DNA of 5,580 bases from CAYTGR01 sp964437445 (lineage in GTDB: Bacteria > Chloroflexota > Anaerolineae > B4-G1 > SLSP01): positions 1 to 5,580 of the forward strand of contig CAYTGR010000109.1 of the NCBI GenBank assembly GCA_964437445.1, given 5' to 3'. Of the stretch, positions 1 through 5,570 are shown piece by piece. Position 1 is the stretch's first letter. Each line of letters begins with the position of its first letter. The position numbers and the translations under genes were made by a program. Below the pieces are notes generated by a model. The model saw only the letters and a list, made by a program, of their open reading frames with translations, did not search any database and was not told the DNA's origin.

Positions 1-75
1 GCGCGCTGAAGCGCGCCACGACAAACAGGCCAGGACTCTCAGCGGTGAAACATGGCTGCGTCTGCGCAGTCCTGA
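1..75. other. Upstream non-coding segment with small inverted repeats
   Basis: GCGCGC-TGAA-GCGCGC (1-16) is a perfect 6-bp hairpin at the window edge. It has no T-tract on either side in view, so it is not a clear terminator. CAGGACT (31-37) and AGTCCTG (68-74) form a 7-bp inverted repeat, and CTGCG-TCTG-CGCAG (56-69) is a 5-bp hairpin that shares bases with its right arm, so the two would be alternatives. No protein-coding gene or tRNA is recognisable in 1-204, and no convincing -35/-10 pair for the downstream gene was found. Confidence 0.3.
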
Positions 76-127
76 CTATCCTTCGGTGTTTGCTCACGTT
101 CAACGCCAGCTTTGGCCTCTTGGAGAG

Positions 128-198
128 CTCCTTTCGCCCTGCCGTTTGCCGCCTCAGTCACGAATCTATGGGGTAAAGTTAAGTTTAGCCGAAAGGAG
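128..198 (+). promoter_or_regulatory. Possible leader fold sequestering the Shine-Dalgarno sequence
   Basis: CTCCTTTCG (128-136) is the exact reverse complement of CGAAAGGAG (190-198), which contains the whole ribosome binding site. A further G-U pair (127 with 199) is possible. The loop would be 53 bases. If the transcript starts upstream of 128, this pairing would hide the start region until something opens it. A small competing hairpin, CTCT-TGG-AGAG (117-127), lies directly next to the anti-SD strand. The complementarity is seen directly; a regulatory role is inference, and the transcription start is unknown. Confidence 0.35.
191..198 (+). promoter_or_regulatory. Ribosome binding site of the repeat-protein gene
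   Basis: GAAAGGAG ends 6 bases before the ATG at 205 and matches the 16S anti-Shine-Dalgarno core well. It decides the start codon in favour of 205 over the in-frame TTG at 112, which has no such sequence in front of it. The site is complementary to 128-136. Confidence 0.85.
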
Positions 199-204
199 TC
201 GGCC

Positions 205-312
205 ATGAAGACCTCTCTGCGGTGGCTTTTGCTCGGTGGCGTTTTGGTTGCCGCGCTGGCAACCGCGTTGCTACTCCAGGCCACCTTAGGGACGGGCGAA
301 ACAGCAGCGGCG
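205..312 (+). other. Signal peptide (Sec type) of the repeat protein
   Basis: Residues 1-6 (MKTSLR) form a short basic n-region. Residues 7-28 are an uninterrupted hydrophobic stretch rich in Leu, Val and Ala. A small-residue stretch (TLGTGETAAAPAAPP) follows, where signal peptidase I could cut, for example near residue 36. There is no cysteine in the region, so it is not a lipoprotein signal. An uncleaved membrane anchor is the alternative. The exact cleavage site cannot be fixed by eye. Confidence 0.8.
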
Positions 313-3300
313 CCGGCCGCGCCGCCCGTCATTTTCCCCCCTGACCCCGGTTGGCCCGAATATGCCCAGCGGGAGATCACCCTCAATCCTGAACCGCCGG
401 TGCTGGGGCAACCCCTCCACATTTGCGCTGCGGTGTTGAACACCAGCCCGCAGACGCAAACCGTCACTTTAGACTTTGGCATCGCCAATTTTGGCATTGG
501 GCTGCCGTTCACCCCCCTCGGCAGCCGCACCGTGGTAGTGCCCCCCAACAGCAAAGCGCAGGGCTGTGTCGTCTGGATCCCGCGGCAACCCGGCCACTGG
601 TGCCTTGAGGTCATCCTGCACCAGCCGCAACAGCCAGATCAGCGCAGCCAGCGCAACCTGGATGTGTGGGAGGTATTGACCCCCGGCGTCCCGGCCGAGA
701 CCGTTTTCCCGGTGCGCAACCCCGGCCCCACCACCGATAGGATTCAGCTCCAGCTGCTCAACCTCCGCCCCGGCTGGACAGCCCTCCTCACCCCGCAAGA
801 GTTAACGTTAGCAGCGGGCGAAAGCCGGCTGGTGACGCTGACGGTGGTGCCGCCCCAGGGCACGTTGCTCGGCAGCCGGGAGCCAATTGTGGATGTGGAG
901 GCCCGAAACGGCCAAAATGCGCTGATCGGCGGCTTCCGCAAGCTGGATATGCCGCCGGTCCCCCTGCACCGCCCCCACGACCCGCCCTACGCCGAGAGTG
1001 AGATCAGCATTGAGCCTTACCCCCCGCTCCCCGGCGAGCCGGTCCAGCTCTGTGTGGAGCTCTACAACCTGAGCGACGAGCCGCAGCCGGTGGAATCGTT
1101 CTTTGATATCGCCGCCTTCGGCATCGGGCTGCCCTTCACCAACGTCGGGATGCGTTCCGTGGTCGTGCCGGCCCACGGGCGGCTCAAGGTTTGTGTGAGC
1201 TGGCTGCCCCCCGCGCCCGGCCATTACTGCGTCCAGGTCCGCCTGCTGGATCCCACAGGCCACTACCTGGAGCAGCGGAGCCAGCGGAATATGGACGTGA
1301 GCGAGCTCCTCAAGCCGGGCCAGCCGGACATGTTCACTTTCACAGTTGGCAACCCGCTGACCATCCCCACCACCCTCTACCTGACCACCACCGTTCACCT
1401 GCCGGGGTGGGAAGTTCTGCTCTCCAATTATGAATTGCCGAATATGGGTCCCGGCGAGCTCCGGCCGGTGGTGCTGACGGTCTTTCCGCCGGCCGATCTG
1501 AGCCGCTTAGAGGATGGCGCGCCGGTGGTGGATGTAGAAGCGCGCACCCTGCCGGTCGGTGGCGAGCTCATCGGCGGCTTCCGCAAGATTTTCCGCCCGC
1601 CGGTCCCCATCCACCGGCCTGAAGATCCGCCCTACGGCGAATCGGAGATCAGCCTTGAACCCTACCCGCCGCGCGCCGGCGAGCCGGTGGTCATCTGCAC
1701 CGACCTGCGCAATCCCACCACGGTATCGCAAACCGTGCAGGTGGAGTTCGGCGTGGCGAACTTCGGCATCGGCCTCCCCTTCACCCGGATTGACCTGCAA
1801 GCTCTCACGCTGCCGCCGCAAAGCCAGGTGCGCACCTGCACGCGCTGGGTGCCCCCCATCGGCGGTCACTTCTGCGCGCAGATCATCATCCGCCAGCCGG
1901 GCTACCGCGATGTCTTCAGCCAGCGCAATATGGACGTGGCCGAGTTCCTGGAGCCGGGCAAGCCCAACAGCTACGTCTTCCCGGTCGGGAACCCCTACGA
2001 CAGGCCGATCACCGTCACTTTAGGACTGGTGGAGCATCTGCCCGGCTGGGAGGCCTTCCTGACGCCGGAGGTGCTCTACAACCTGGCGCCCCACACCTCC
2101 CGGCCGGTGACGCTGACCGTCATCCCCGCCCCCAACCTGATAGAGCTGGAGGACGGCGCGCCGGTGGTGGACGTGGAAGCCTACACTGAGGAAGGCCTGC
2201 TGGGCGGCTTCCGCAAGCTCTTCCGCCCGCCGGTGCCCATCCACCATCCCGCCGATCCGCCCTACGCCGAACGGGAGATCACCGTGGAGCCTTATCCGCC
2301 GCGCGCCGGTGAGCCGGTGCAGCTCTGCGTGGAACTGCGCAACCCCACCGACATCACCCAGACGGTCAAAGTGGAGTTCGCCTGGGCCAACTTTGGCATC
2401 GGGCTGCCCTTCCAGACCATCCAGTGGCGCGAGGTCCAGTTGCCCCCTCACAGCGTGACCCGCCATTGCGTCAACTGGGTGGCGCCCGCTGCCGGTCACT
2501 ACTGCTTCCAGGTGACGCTGGTGGATCCGCAACAACGCTACCGCGTGCTCCGCAGCCAGCGCAACATTGATGTCGGCGAGATCTTCATCCCCGGCCAGTG
2601 GACGGAGCCGTTTGTCTTCCTCGTCGGCAACCCCTTACCGGACCCCACCACGATTGAGCTGGCCGCTTTCGTCCGCCTGGAAGGCTGGCAGGCCGAGCTC
2701 ACCCCGCGCGTCTTGTCTCAAATGAGGCCGGGTGAAGTCCGCCCCGTCACGCTGACAGTTTTGGCCCCCGCCGACCGCCCCCTGCCGGAGGACGATACCC
2801 CCATCGTGGACATAGAGGGGCACGCCGAGGGCCAGCTGATCGGCGGCTTCCGCAAACTCTTCCGCCCGCCGGTGCCCATCCACCGCCCGCCAGATCCGAT
2901 CTACGCGGAGTCGGAAATCACCATCAACCCCTACCCGCCGCGCGCCAGCCAGCCCACCGAGATCTGCGTAGACCTGCGCAATCCGACCGACGACTCCCAA
3001 ACGATGACCGTGACCTTTGGGGTCGCCGCCTTCGGCATCGGCCTGCCCTTCCGCGACATCGCGCGCCCCCTGGTCGTCACGCTGCCGCCCCACAGCATCA
3101 AGCGCGTCTGCGTCACCTGGGTGCCGCCCTTCGGCGGTCACTTCTGCGCCCGCGTGACGATCAGGCTACCCGGCCACGAGCCGTTCTGGAGCCAGCGCAA
3201 CATGGATGTGGGCGAAATCCTGGTGCCGGGCGAGCCTTCGTCGCTGCGTTTCCCGGTCGGCAACCCCACCGGCCAGGTCGCCACGGTCACGCTGGGGCTG

Positions 3301-4875
3301 GTGTCGCACCTGCCCGGCTGGCAAATCGCCCTTTTCCCCGACGTGCTCCCGGCCTTGCAGCCAGGGGAGACGCGCCCGGTCACGCTGACGGTCATCCCGC
3401 CCCGGCAGAACGCGCTGCCGGAACCGGGTTCGCCGGTTGTGGATGTGGAGGCCTTCATCAACGGGCGTCTCATCGGCGGTATCCGCAAGCTCTACTACCC
3501 GCCCATCCCCGTCCACCCGCCCCAAGACCCGGTCTACGCCGAATCGGAAATCTTCATTGACCCCTACCCCACCCGCCAGAACCTGCCGACGTTGTTAGGA
3601 GCGGTGGTCTTCAACCCCACGCCGGTCTCGCAGTGGGTGACCCTCACCTTCGGCGTGGCGCACTTCGGGATCGGGATGCCGTTCACCACGACCGGGATCA
3701 TCTCGCCGGTGCAGCGGCTGCTCATCCCGCCCTACGGGATGGCGCGCGCCACGACGGCCTGGATTCCACAGTTCAACGGCCACGTCTGCGTCCAGATTGA
3801 GGTGCGCTCGCCAGGGCTGGAGCCGGTCCGCAGCCAGCGTAACATAGATGTCGGCGAACCCCTGCGCCCCGACCGGCCGCACGCCCGCGTTTTGGAAGTG
3901 CGCAATCCCACCAGTGAGGTCGTGACGATCACGATGGCGTTGATCAACCACCGGGCCAACTGGTTGGTGGAGCTGTCACCCATGGTGCTGCCGAATATGA
4001 GACCCGGCGAAGTCCGCCCGGTCACGCTGACCGTCAAGCCGCCCAGCTGGGAAGGGTTGGCCGATGGGGAGCCGATCGTGGATGTGGAAGCTTACCTGCC
4101 GGATGGGACCCTGATCGGCGGCATCCGCAAGCTCGCCAAGCCGCCCATCCCGCTGCACAAGCCGCAAGATCGCCCCTACGCCGAGACGGAGATCAGCGTC
4201 ACGCCGGAGCCGATAGAGGCCGGCCGCCCGACCACCATCACCACCCAGGTCATCAACACCGGTGAAGTGACGCAGACCGTCCTGGTCCGCTTTGGCGTGG
4301 CGAACTTCGGCATGGGGATCACCTTCACGAATACCAACATCGTGCCGACCTATCGGCTGGTGACGTTGACGCCGGGGATGAGCACCACTGTCAGCGCCGT
4401 CTGGACGCCGCCCAGCGCCGGCCACTGGTGCATTCAGATTATCCTGGCAGACCCGCAACAGGAATACCCGGAGCAGCGCAGTCAGCGCAATGTGGAAGTA
4501 CACCGGCGGCAGTACCAGCCCTGCCAGCCGGTCACCACCACGTTCCAGCTGAGCAACAGCGGCCCCCTGACCGTCACCGTGGACATCGGCGCTCACGCGA
4601 TCAACCTGCCGCCGGGCTGGACTTACAGCACCGACATCACGCAAACCGTCTTGGGGCCGTACCAGAGCCTGACCGTCACGCTGACCATCACGCCGCCCTG
4701 CCAGCTGAGCGCGCTCGCGCTCAACGCAACGTTAGCAACCAACAGCAGCGGGGGCCCGCCGGAGATCAACGTGGAAGGCTACGTGGATGGCGAGCTGCTC
4801 GGCGGCATCCAGGTGCAGTTAGAGGGCGCGATGATCTATCCGCTCTACCTGCCACTGGTCCTGCGCAACCGCTGA
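205..4875 (+). CDS. Secreted protein of seven tandem two-domain Ig-like repeats, function unknown
   Basis: The product is 1556 residues. The ATG at 205 is chosen because GAAAGGAG lies 6 bases upstream and a typical signal peptide follows. The frame stays open upstream to a TTG at 112, but that start has no ribosome binding site and would bury the signal peptide. Layout: signal peptide (about residues 1-36), seven repeats starting at residues 47, 259, 474, 684, 897, 1108 and 1322, then a tail ending YLPLVLRNR. Each repeat has a first half (about 105 residues, CARDB-like beta sandwich: NPT, FGIGLPF, LPP.S, W.PP..GHxC, SQRN.DV) and a second half (about 90 residues, like NEW3/NPCBM-associated domains: VGNP, LPGW, PGE.RPVTLTV.PP, VDVEA, GG(F/I)RKL). 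A proline-rich linker (PPVPIHRP-type) joins the units. No enzyme motif, LPXTG, SLH domain, lipobox or C-terminal membrane helix is visible. The gene appears to be transcribed alone and ends at a strong terminator. The secreted repeat architecture is clear; a stalk, adhesion or surface-layer role is inference only. I do not recognise a named gene. Confidence 0.93.
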   Translation: MKTSLRWLLLGGVLVAALATALLLQATLGTGETAAAPAAPPVIFPPDPGWPEYAQREITLNPEPPVLGQPLHICAAVLNTSPQTQTVTLDFGIANFGIGLPFTPLGSRTVVVPPNSKAQGCVVWIPRQPGHWCLEVILHQPQQPDQRSQRNLDVWEVLTPGVPAETVFPVRNPGPTTDRIQLQLLNLRPGWTALLTPQELTLAAGESRLVTLTVVPPQGTLLGSREPIVDVEARNGQNALIGGFRKLDMPPVPLHRPHDPPYAESEISIEPYPPLPGEPVQLCVELYNLSDEPQPVESFFDIAAFGIGLPFTNVGMRSVVVPAHGRLKVCVSWLPPAPGHYCVQVRLLDPTGHYLEQRSQRNMDVSELLKPGQPDMFTFTVGNPLTIPTTLYLTTTVHLPGWEVLLSNYELPNMGPGELRPVVLTVFPPADLSRLEDGAPVVDVEARTLPVGGELIGGFRKIFRPPVPIHRPEDPPYGESEISLEPYPPRAGEPVVICTDLRNPTTVSQTVQVEFGVANFGIGLPFTRIDLQALTLPPQSQVRTCTRWVPPIGGHFCAQIIIRQPGYRDVFSQRNMDVAEFLEPGKPNSYVFPVGNPYDRPITVTLGLVEHLPGWEAFLTPEVLYNLAPHTSRPVTLTVIPAPNLIELEDGAPVVDVEAYTEEGLLGGFRKLFRPPVPIHHPADPPYAEREITVEPYPPRAGEPVQLCVELRNPTDITQTVKVEFAWANFGIGLPFQTIQWREVQLPPHSVTRHCVNWVAPAAGHYCFQVTLVDPQQRYRVLRSQRNIDVGEIFIPGQWTEPFVFLVGNPLPDPTTIELAAFVRLEGWQAELTPRVLSQMRPGEVRPVTLTVLAPADRPLPEDDTPIVDIEGHAEGQLIGGFRKLFRPPVPIHRPPDPIYAESEITINPYPPRASQPTEICVDLRNPTDDSQTMTVTFGVAAFGIGLPFRDIARPLVVTLPPHSIKRVCVTWVPPFGGHFCARVTIRLPGHEPFWSQRNMDVGEILVPGEPSSLRFPVGNPTGQVATVTLGLVSHLPGWQIALFPDVLPALQPGETRPVTLTVIPPRQNALPEPGSPVVDVEAFINGRLIGGIRKLYYPPIPVHPPQDPVYAESEIFIDPYPTRQNLPTLLGAVVFNPTPVSQWVTLTFGVAHFGIGMPFTTTGIISPVQRLLIPPYGMARATTAWIPQFNGHVCVQIEVRSPGLEPVRSQRNIDVGEPLRPDRPHARVLEVRNPTSEVVTITMALINHRANWLVELSPMVLPNMRPGEVRPVTLTVKPPSWEGLADGEPIVDVEAYLPDGTLIGGIRKLAKPPIPLHKPQDRPYAETEISVTPEPIEAGRPTTITTQVINTGEVTQTVLVRFGVANFGMGITFTNTNIVPTYRLVTLTPGMSTTVSAVWTPPSAGHWCIQIILADPQQEYPEQRSQRNVEVHRRQYQPCQPVTTTFQLSNSGPLTVTVDIGAHAINLPPGWTYSTDITQTVLGPYQSLTVTLTITPPCQLSALALNATLATNSSGGPPEINVEGYVDGELLGGIQVQLEGAMIYPLYLPLVLRNR
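343..978 (+). repeat. Repeat unit 1 of 7 (212 aa)
   Basis: Residues 47-258. It is the most divergent of the N-terminal units: it starts DPGWPEYAQREI instead of DP.YAESEI, and has NPEPP instead of EPYPP. It keeps NFGIGLPF, PGHWC, RSQRNLDV, RPGW, VDVEA and GGFRKL. Its three cysteines are residues 74, 121 and 133. Confidence 0.88.
979..1623 (+). repeat. Repeat unit 2 of 7 (215 aa)
   Basis: Residues 259-473, the longest full-pattern unit. Cysteines are at 283, 330 and 342. It resembles unit 4 more than its neighbours: both have GEPVQLCVEL, GHYC, a longer segment before RSQRN, VGNPL..PTT and PAD...LED. Confidence 0.9.
1573..2884 (+). repeat. Near-identical 43-bp DNA blocks at three repeat junctions
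   Basis: The block encoding GGFRK(L/I)FRPPVPIH occurs at 1573-1615, 2203-2245 and 2842-2884. The second and third copies differ at one base of 43; the first differs from the second at three. The rest of the repeats is clearly less similar at the DNA level. These short direct repeats sit in the linkers between units, where recombination or replication slippage would add or delete whole units in frame. Confidence 0.8.
1624..2253 (+). repeat. Repeat unit 3 of 7 (210 aa)
   Basis: Residues 474-683, the shortest unit. It pairs with unit 5: both have D-LRNPT, FGVA.FGIGLPF, WVPP.GGHFCA, a shortened segment before SQRNMDV, FPVGNP, VTLGLV.HLPGW and VTLTVIP. Three cysteines follow the standard pattern. 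Confidence 0.9.
2254..2892 (+). repeat. Repeat unit 4 of 7 (213 aa)
   Basis: Residues 684-896. Full three-cysteine pattern (LCVEL, RHCVNW, GHYC). FAWANFGIGLPF replaces the usual FGVA.FGIGLPF. Closest to unit 2 by eye. Its ending GGFRKLFRPPVPIH is identical to that of unit 3. Confidence 0.9.
2893..3525 (+). repeat. Repeat unit 5 of 7 (211 aa)
   Basis: Residues 897-1107, the last unit with all three cysteines (EICVDL, RVCVTW, GGHFC). Closest to unit 3 by eye. Its end changes from the GGFRK..RPPVP pattern of units 1-4 to GGIRKL..PPIP.H.PQ, which it shares with unit 6. Confidence 0.9.
3526..4167 (+). repeat. Repeat unit 6 of 7, two cysteines lost (214 aa)
   Basis: Residues 1108-1321. The first two cysteine positions are non-cysteine (LLGAVVFN and ARATTAW). 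The GHVC cysteine (residue 1195) is kept. HFGIGMPF, RSQRNIDV, VDVEA and GGIRKL are recognisable. Confidence 0.88.
4168..4824 (+). repeat. Repeat unit 7 of 7, divergent C-terminal cap (219 aa)
   Basis: Residues 1322-1540. The first half keeps NFGMGITF, AGHWC (C1409) and RSQRNVEV, but lacks the first two cysteines. The second half has drifted most: GGIQVQL replaces GGIRKL, and two new cysteines (1440 and 1499) sit near the start and end of the domain core, placed so that they could form a disulfide. A capping role for this last unit is inference. Confidence 0.85.
4831..4872 (+). other. C-terminal tail resembling a Chloroflexota exported-protein motif
   Basis: Residues 1543-1556 read MIYPLYLPLVLRNR. 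The tail is hydrophobic, ends in basic residues, and lies outside the last repeat. From memory, many exported proteins of Chloroflexota end in a comparable YLPLV-x-R sequence. It is too short for a membrane helix, and a sorting or anchoring role is inference. This tail is the main evidence for the proposed source phylum. Confidence 0.6.
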
Positions 4876-4881
4876 TCCCCC

Positions 4882-4911
4882 AGTGCCCGGCATTCCATCA
4901 TGCCGGGCACT
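4882..4911. other. Perfect 11-bp hairpin after the repeat-protein gene
   Basis: AGTGCCCGGCA (4882-4892) and TGCCGGGCACT (4901-4911) are exact inverted repeats around an 8-base loop. The hairpin begins 7 bases after the stop codon. No T-tract follows on either strand, so it is probably an mRNA 3'-end stabilising structure or an accessory stem to the true terminator just downstream. Confidence 0.6.
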
Positions 4912-4917
4912 CTCCGC

Positions 4918-4962
4918 TGAAGGGGCCGGCCGGCGCTACACCGGTCAGCCCCTTCACTTTTT
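4918..4962 (+). terminator. Intrinsic terminator of the repeat-protein gene
   Basis: TGAAGGGGC (4918-4926) pairs with GCCCCTTCA (4948-4956). After one C-A mismatch the stem continues for six more pairs (4928-4933 with 4941-4946, one of them G-U), closing a 7-base loop. CTTTTT (4957-4962) follows at once, as in a Rho-independent terminator read on the + strand. The right arm overlaps the last codons of the convergent gene, including its stop codon at 4954-4956. On the - strand no T-tract follows the stem, so it is one-directional as judged by sequence. Confidence 0.85.
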
Positions 4963-5328
4963 CATAAACCACAGGGGATCGTAACCGTGCGCTTCCAGCC
5001 ATTCACTGCCCGGCCCCGACCAGCCGAAGCGTTTGAGATCCACCCGGCCCTGCGCGTCAAACTGGATGCCTTCGGCTTCCAACAGCGTGCGCTGTTCGCT
5101 GTAGCCCTCCGCCCCCCGCAGGCTGATCTGCCCCTGGCTGTTGATCACCCGTTGCCAGGGGACTCCGCTCGCTTCCGTCACTGCCGCCAGAGCGTATCCC
5201 ACCGTCCGGGCGTCGCCCTGCCCCACAATGCGCGCGATCTGCCCATAGGTAGAGACCTGACCGGCCGGGATTTGCCGGATCACTGCGTAGATCCGTTCAT
5301 AAAGCGATGAACCTGACAGGTGAGTCAT
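4954..5328 (-). CDS. Alkyltransferase-like (ATL) protein, MGMT family, active-site Cys replaced by Trp
   Basis: The product is 124 residues and matches the DNA-binding domain of O6-methylguanine-DNA methyltransferases. Seen: YERIYAVIRQIPAGQVSTYG (9-28), with Tyr28 in the position of the conserved nucleotide-flipping tyrosine; ARTVGYAL (40-47), whose Arg41 fits the arginine finger; and PWQRVI (57-62), where the family has PCHRV. Trp58 stands in place of the methyl-accepting cysteine, as in E. coli YbaZ. Known for ATL proteins: they bind O6-alkylguanine in DNA, flip it out and flag it for nucleotide excision repair, without removing the alkyl group. The tail (residues 101-124, Trp-rich, ending DPLWFMKK) is somewhat longer than the minimal domain. 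The only internal Met is near the C-terminus, so the ATG at 5328 is the natural start; AGGAGG lies 12 bases upstream. The gene appears monocistronic and converges on the repeat-protein gene. The family assignment is secure; the in vivo role is inferred. Confidence 0.93.
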   Translation of the reverse strand: MTHLSGSSLYERIYAVIRQIPAGQVSTYGQIARIVGQGDARTVGYALAAVTEASGVPWQRVINSQGQISLRGAEGYSEQRTLLEAEGIQFDAQGRVDLKRFGWSGPGSEWLEAHGYDPLWFMKK

Positions 5329-5339
5329 AGCAGGTTAAG

Positions 5340-5346
5340 CCCTCCT
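5340..5346 (-). promoter_or_regulatory. Ribosome binding site of the ATL gene
   Basis: Read on the - strand this is AGGAGGG. The AGGAGG core ends 12 bases before the ATG, which is slightly long but acceptable. The segment AGGAGG-GCTTAA-CCTGCT (5329-5346) is an imperfect inverted repeat with one mismatch, so the site could fold weakly on itself. Confidence 0.65.
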
Positions 5347-5429
5347 GGCCGGGGCAGCCGGGACAAACTGAGCCGGAAGGGTCTCTCTCCCGTATTGCCC
5401 CTGATCTCAGTCCAAACTGCCCCACCGTC

Positions 5430-5457
5430 ATTGTACCCGCTTTTCAAACCCCTCCAA
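5430..5457 (-). promoter_or_regulatory. Sigma70-type promoter for the ATL gene
   Basis: On the - strand, TTGGAG (5457-5452; 4 of 6 consensus bases) is followed after 16 bases by TACAAT (5435-5430; 5 of 6). Transcription would start near 5423, giving a leader of about 95 bases before the ATG at 5328. No operator was recognised. Confidence 0.55.
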
Positions 5458-5564
5458 GTTGATCGCTATCTGCCATCCACCATGCGCCATTGTGGGGACG
5501 CAGCTGGCGAGCGGGCTAGCAAGCGCAACTCCCCCAATTACACAATTTTGCACCCCGAATACTA

Positions 5565-5570
5565 TTGACA
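5565..5570 (+). promoter_or_regulatory. Perfect -35 box (TTGACA) at the right edge
   Basis: TTGACA on the + strand lies in an AT-rich patch (about 5536-5580) that differs from the GC-rich surroundings. The matching -10 box would fall about 7-13 bases beyond the window, so the promoter cannot be confirmed. If real, it drives a gene to the right, divergent from the ATL gene. An alternative weaker pair is ATTACA (5537-5542), 17 bases, TACTAT (5560-5565). Confidence 0.35.

Noticed and set aside
52..75. Seven-codon leader peptide (ATG at 52, stop at 73-75) upstream of the large gene
   Set aside because: The preceding GGTGA is a weak and too-close SD, and the peptide (MAASAQS) has no attenuation-like codon bias. 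It is probably chance.
20..110. Possible tRNA or small structured RNA around the inverted repeats
   Set aside because: There is no T-arm consensus (GTTCRA with a proper stem) or acceptor stem on either strand, and the stems share bases and cannot form together.
174..179. TAAAGT as a -10 box for the repeat gene
   Set aside because: No acceptable -35 box lies 15-19 bases upstream.
112..204. N-terminal extension of the repeat protein from the TTG at 112
   Set aside because: It has no ribosome binding site and would put 31 residues in front of a normal signal peptide. The ATG at 205 has a strong SD.
39..614. Long open frame on the - strand
   Set aside because: It lies largely opposite the repeat gene and its leader, has an atypical composition, and contains no recognisable domain. 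Long antisense frames are expected in GC-rich coding DNA.
3976..4644. 222-codon antisense open frame within the repeat gene, and several similar ones opposite the other repeats
   Set aside because: They recur at equivalent places because the sense sequence is repetitive. The translations are rich in Arg, Gly, Asp and His, as expected of shadow frames.
343..4824. CRISPR array or short DNA tandem repeats
   Set aside because: The periodicity is about 640 bp, in frame and protein-level. No short direct repeats with regular spacers were seen.
5320..5568. 82-codon open frame on the + strand
   Set aside because: It overlaps the ATL start and promoter on the other strand, has no good ribosome binding site, and gives a low-information Ser/Pro-rich translation.
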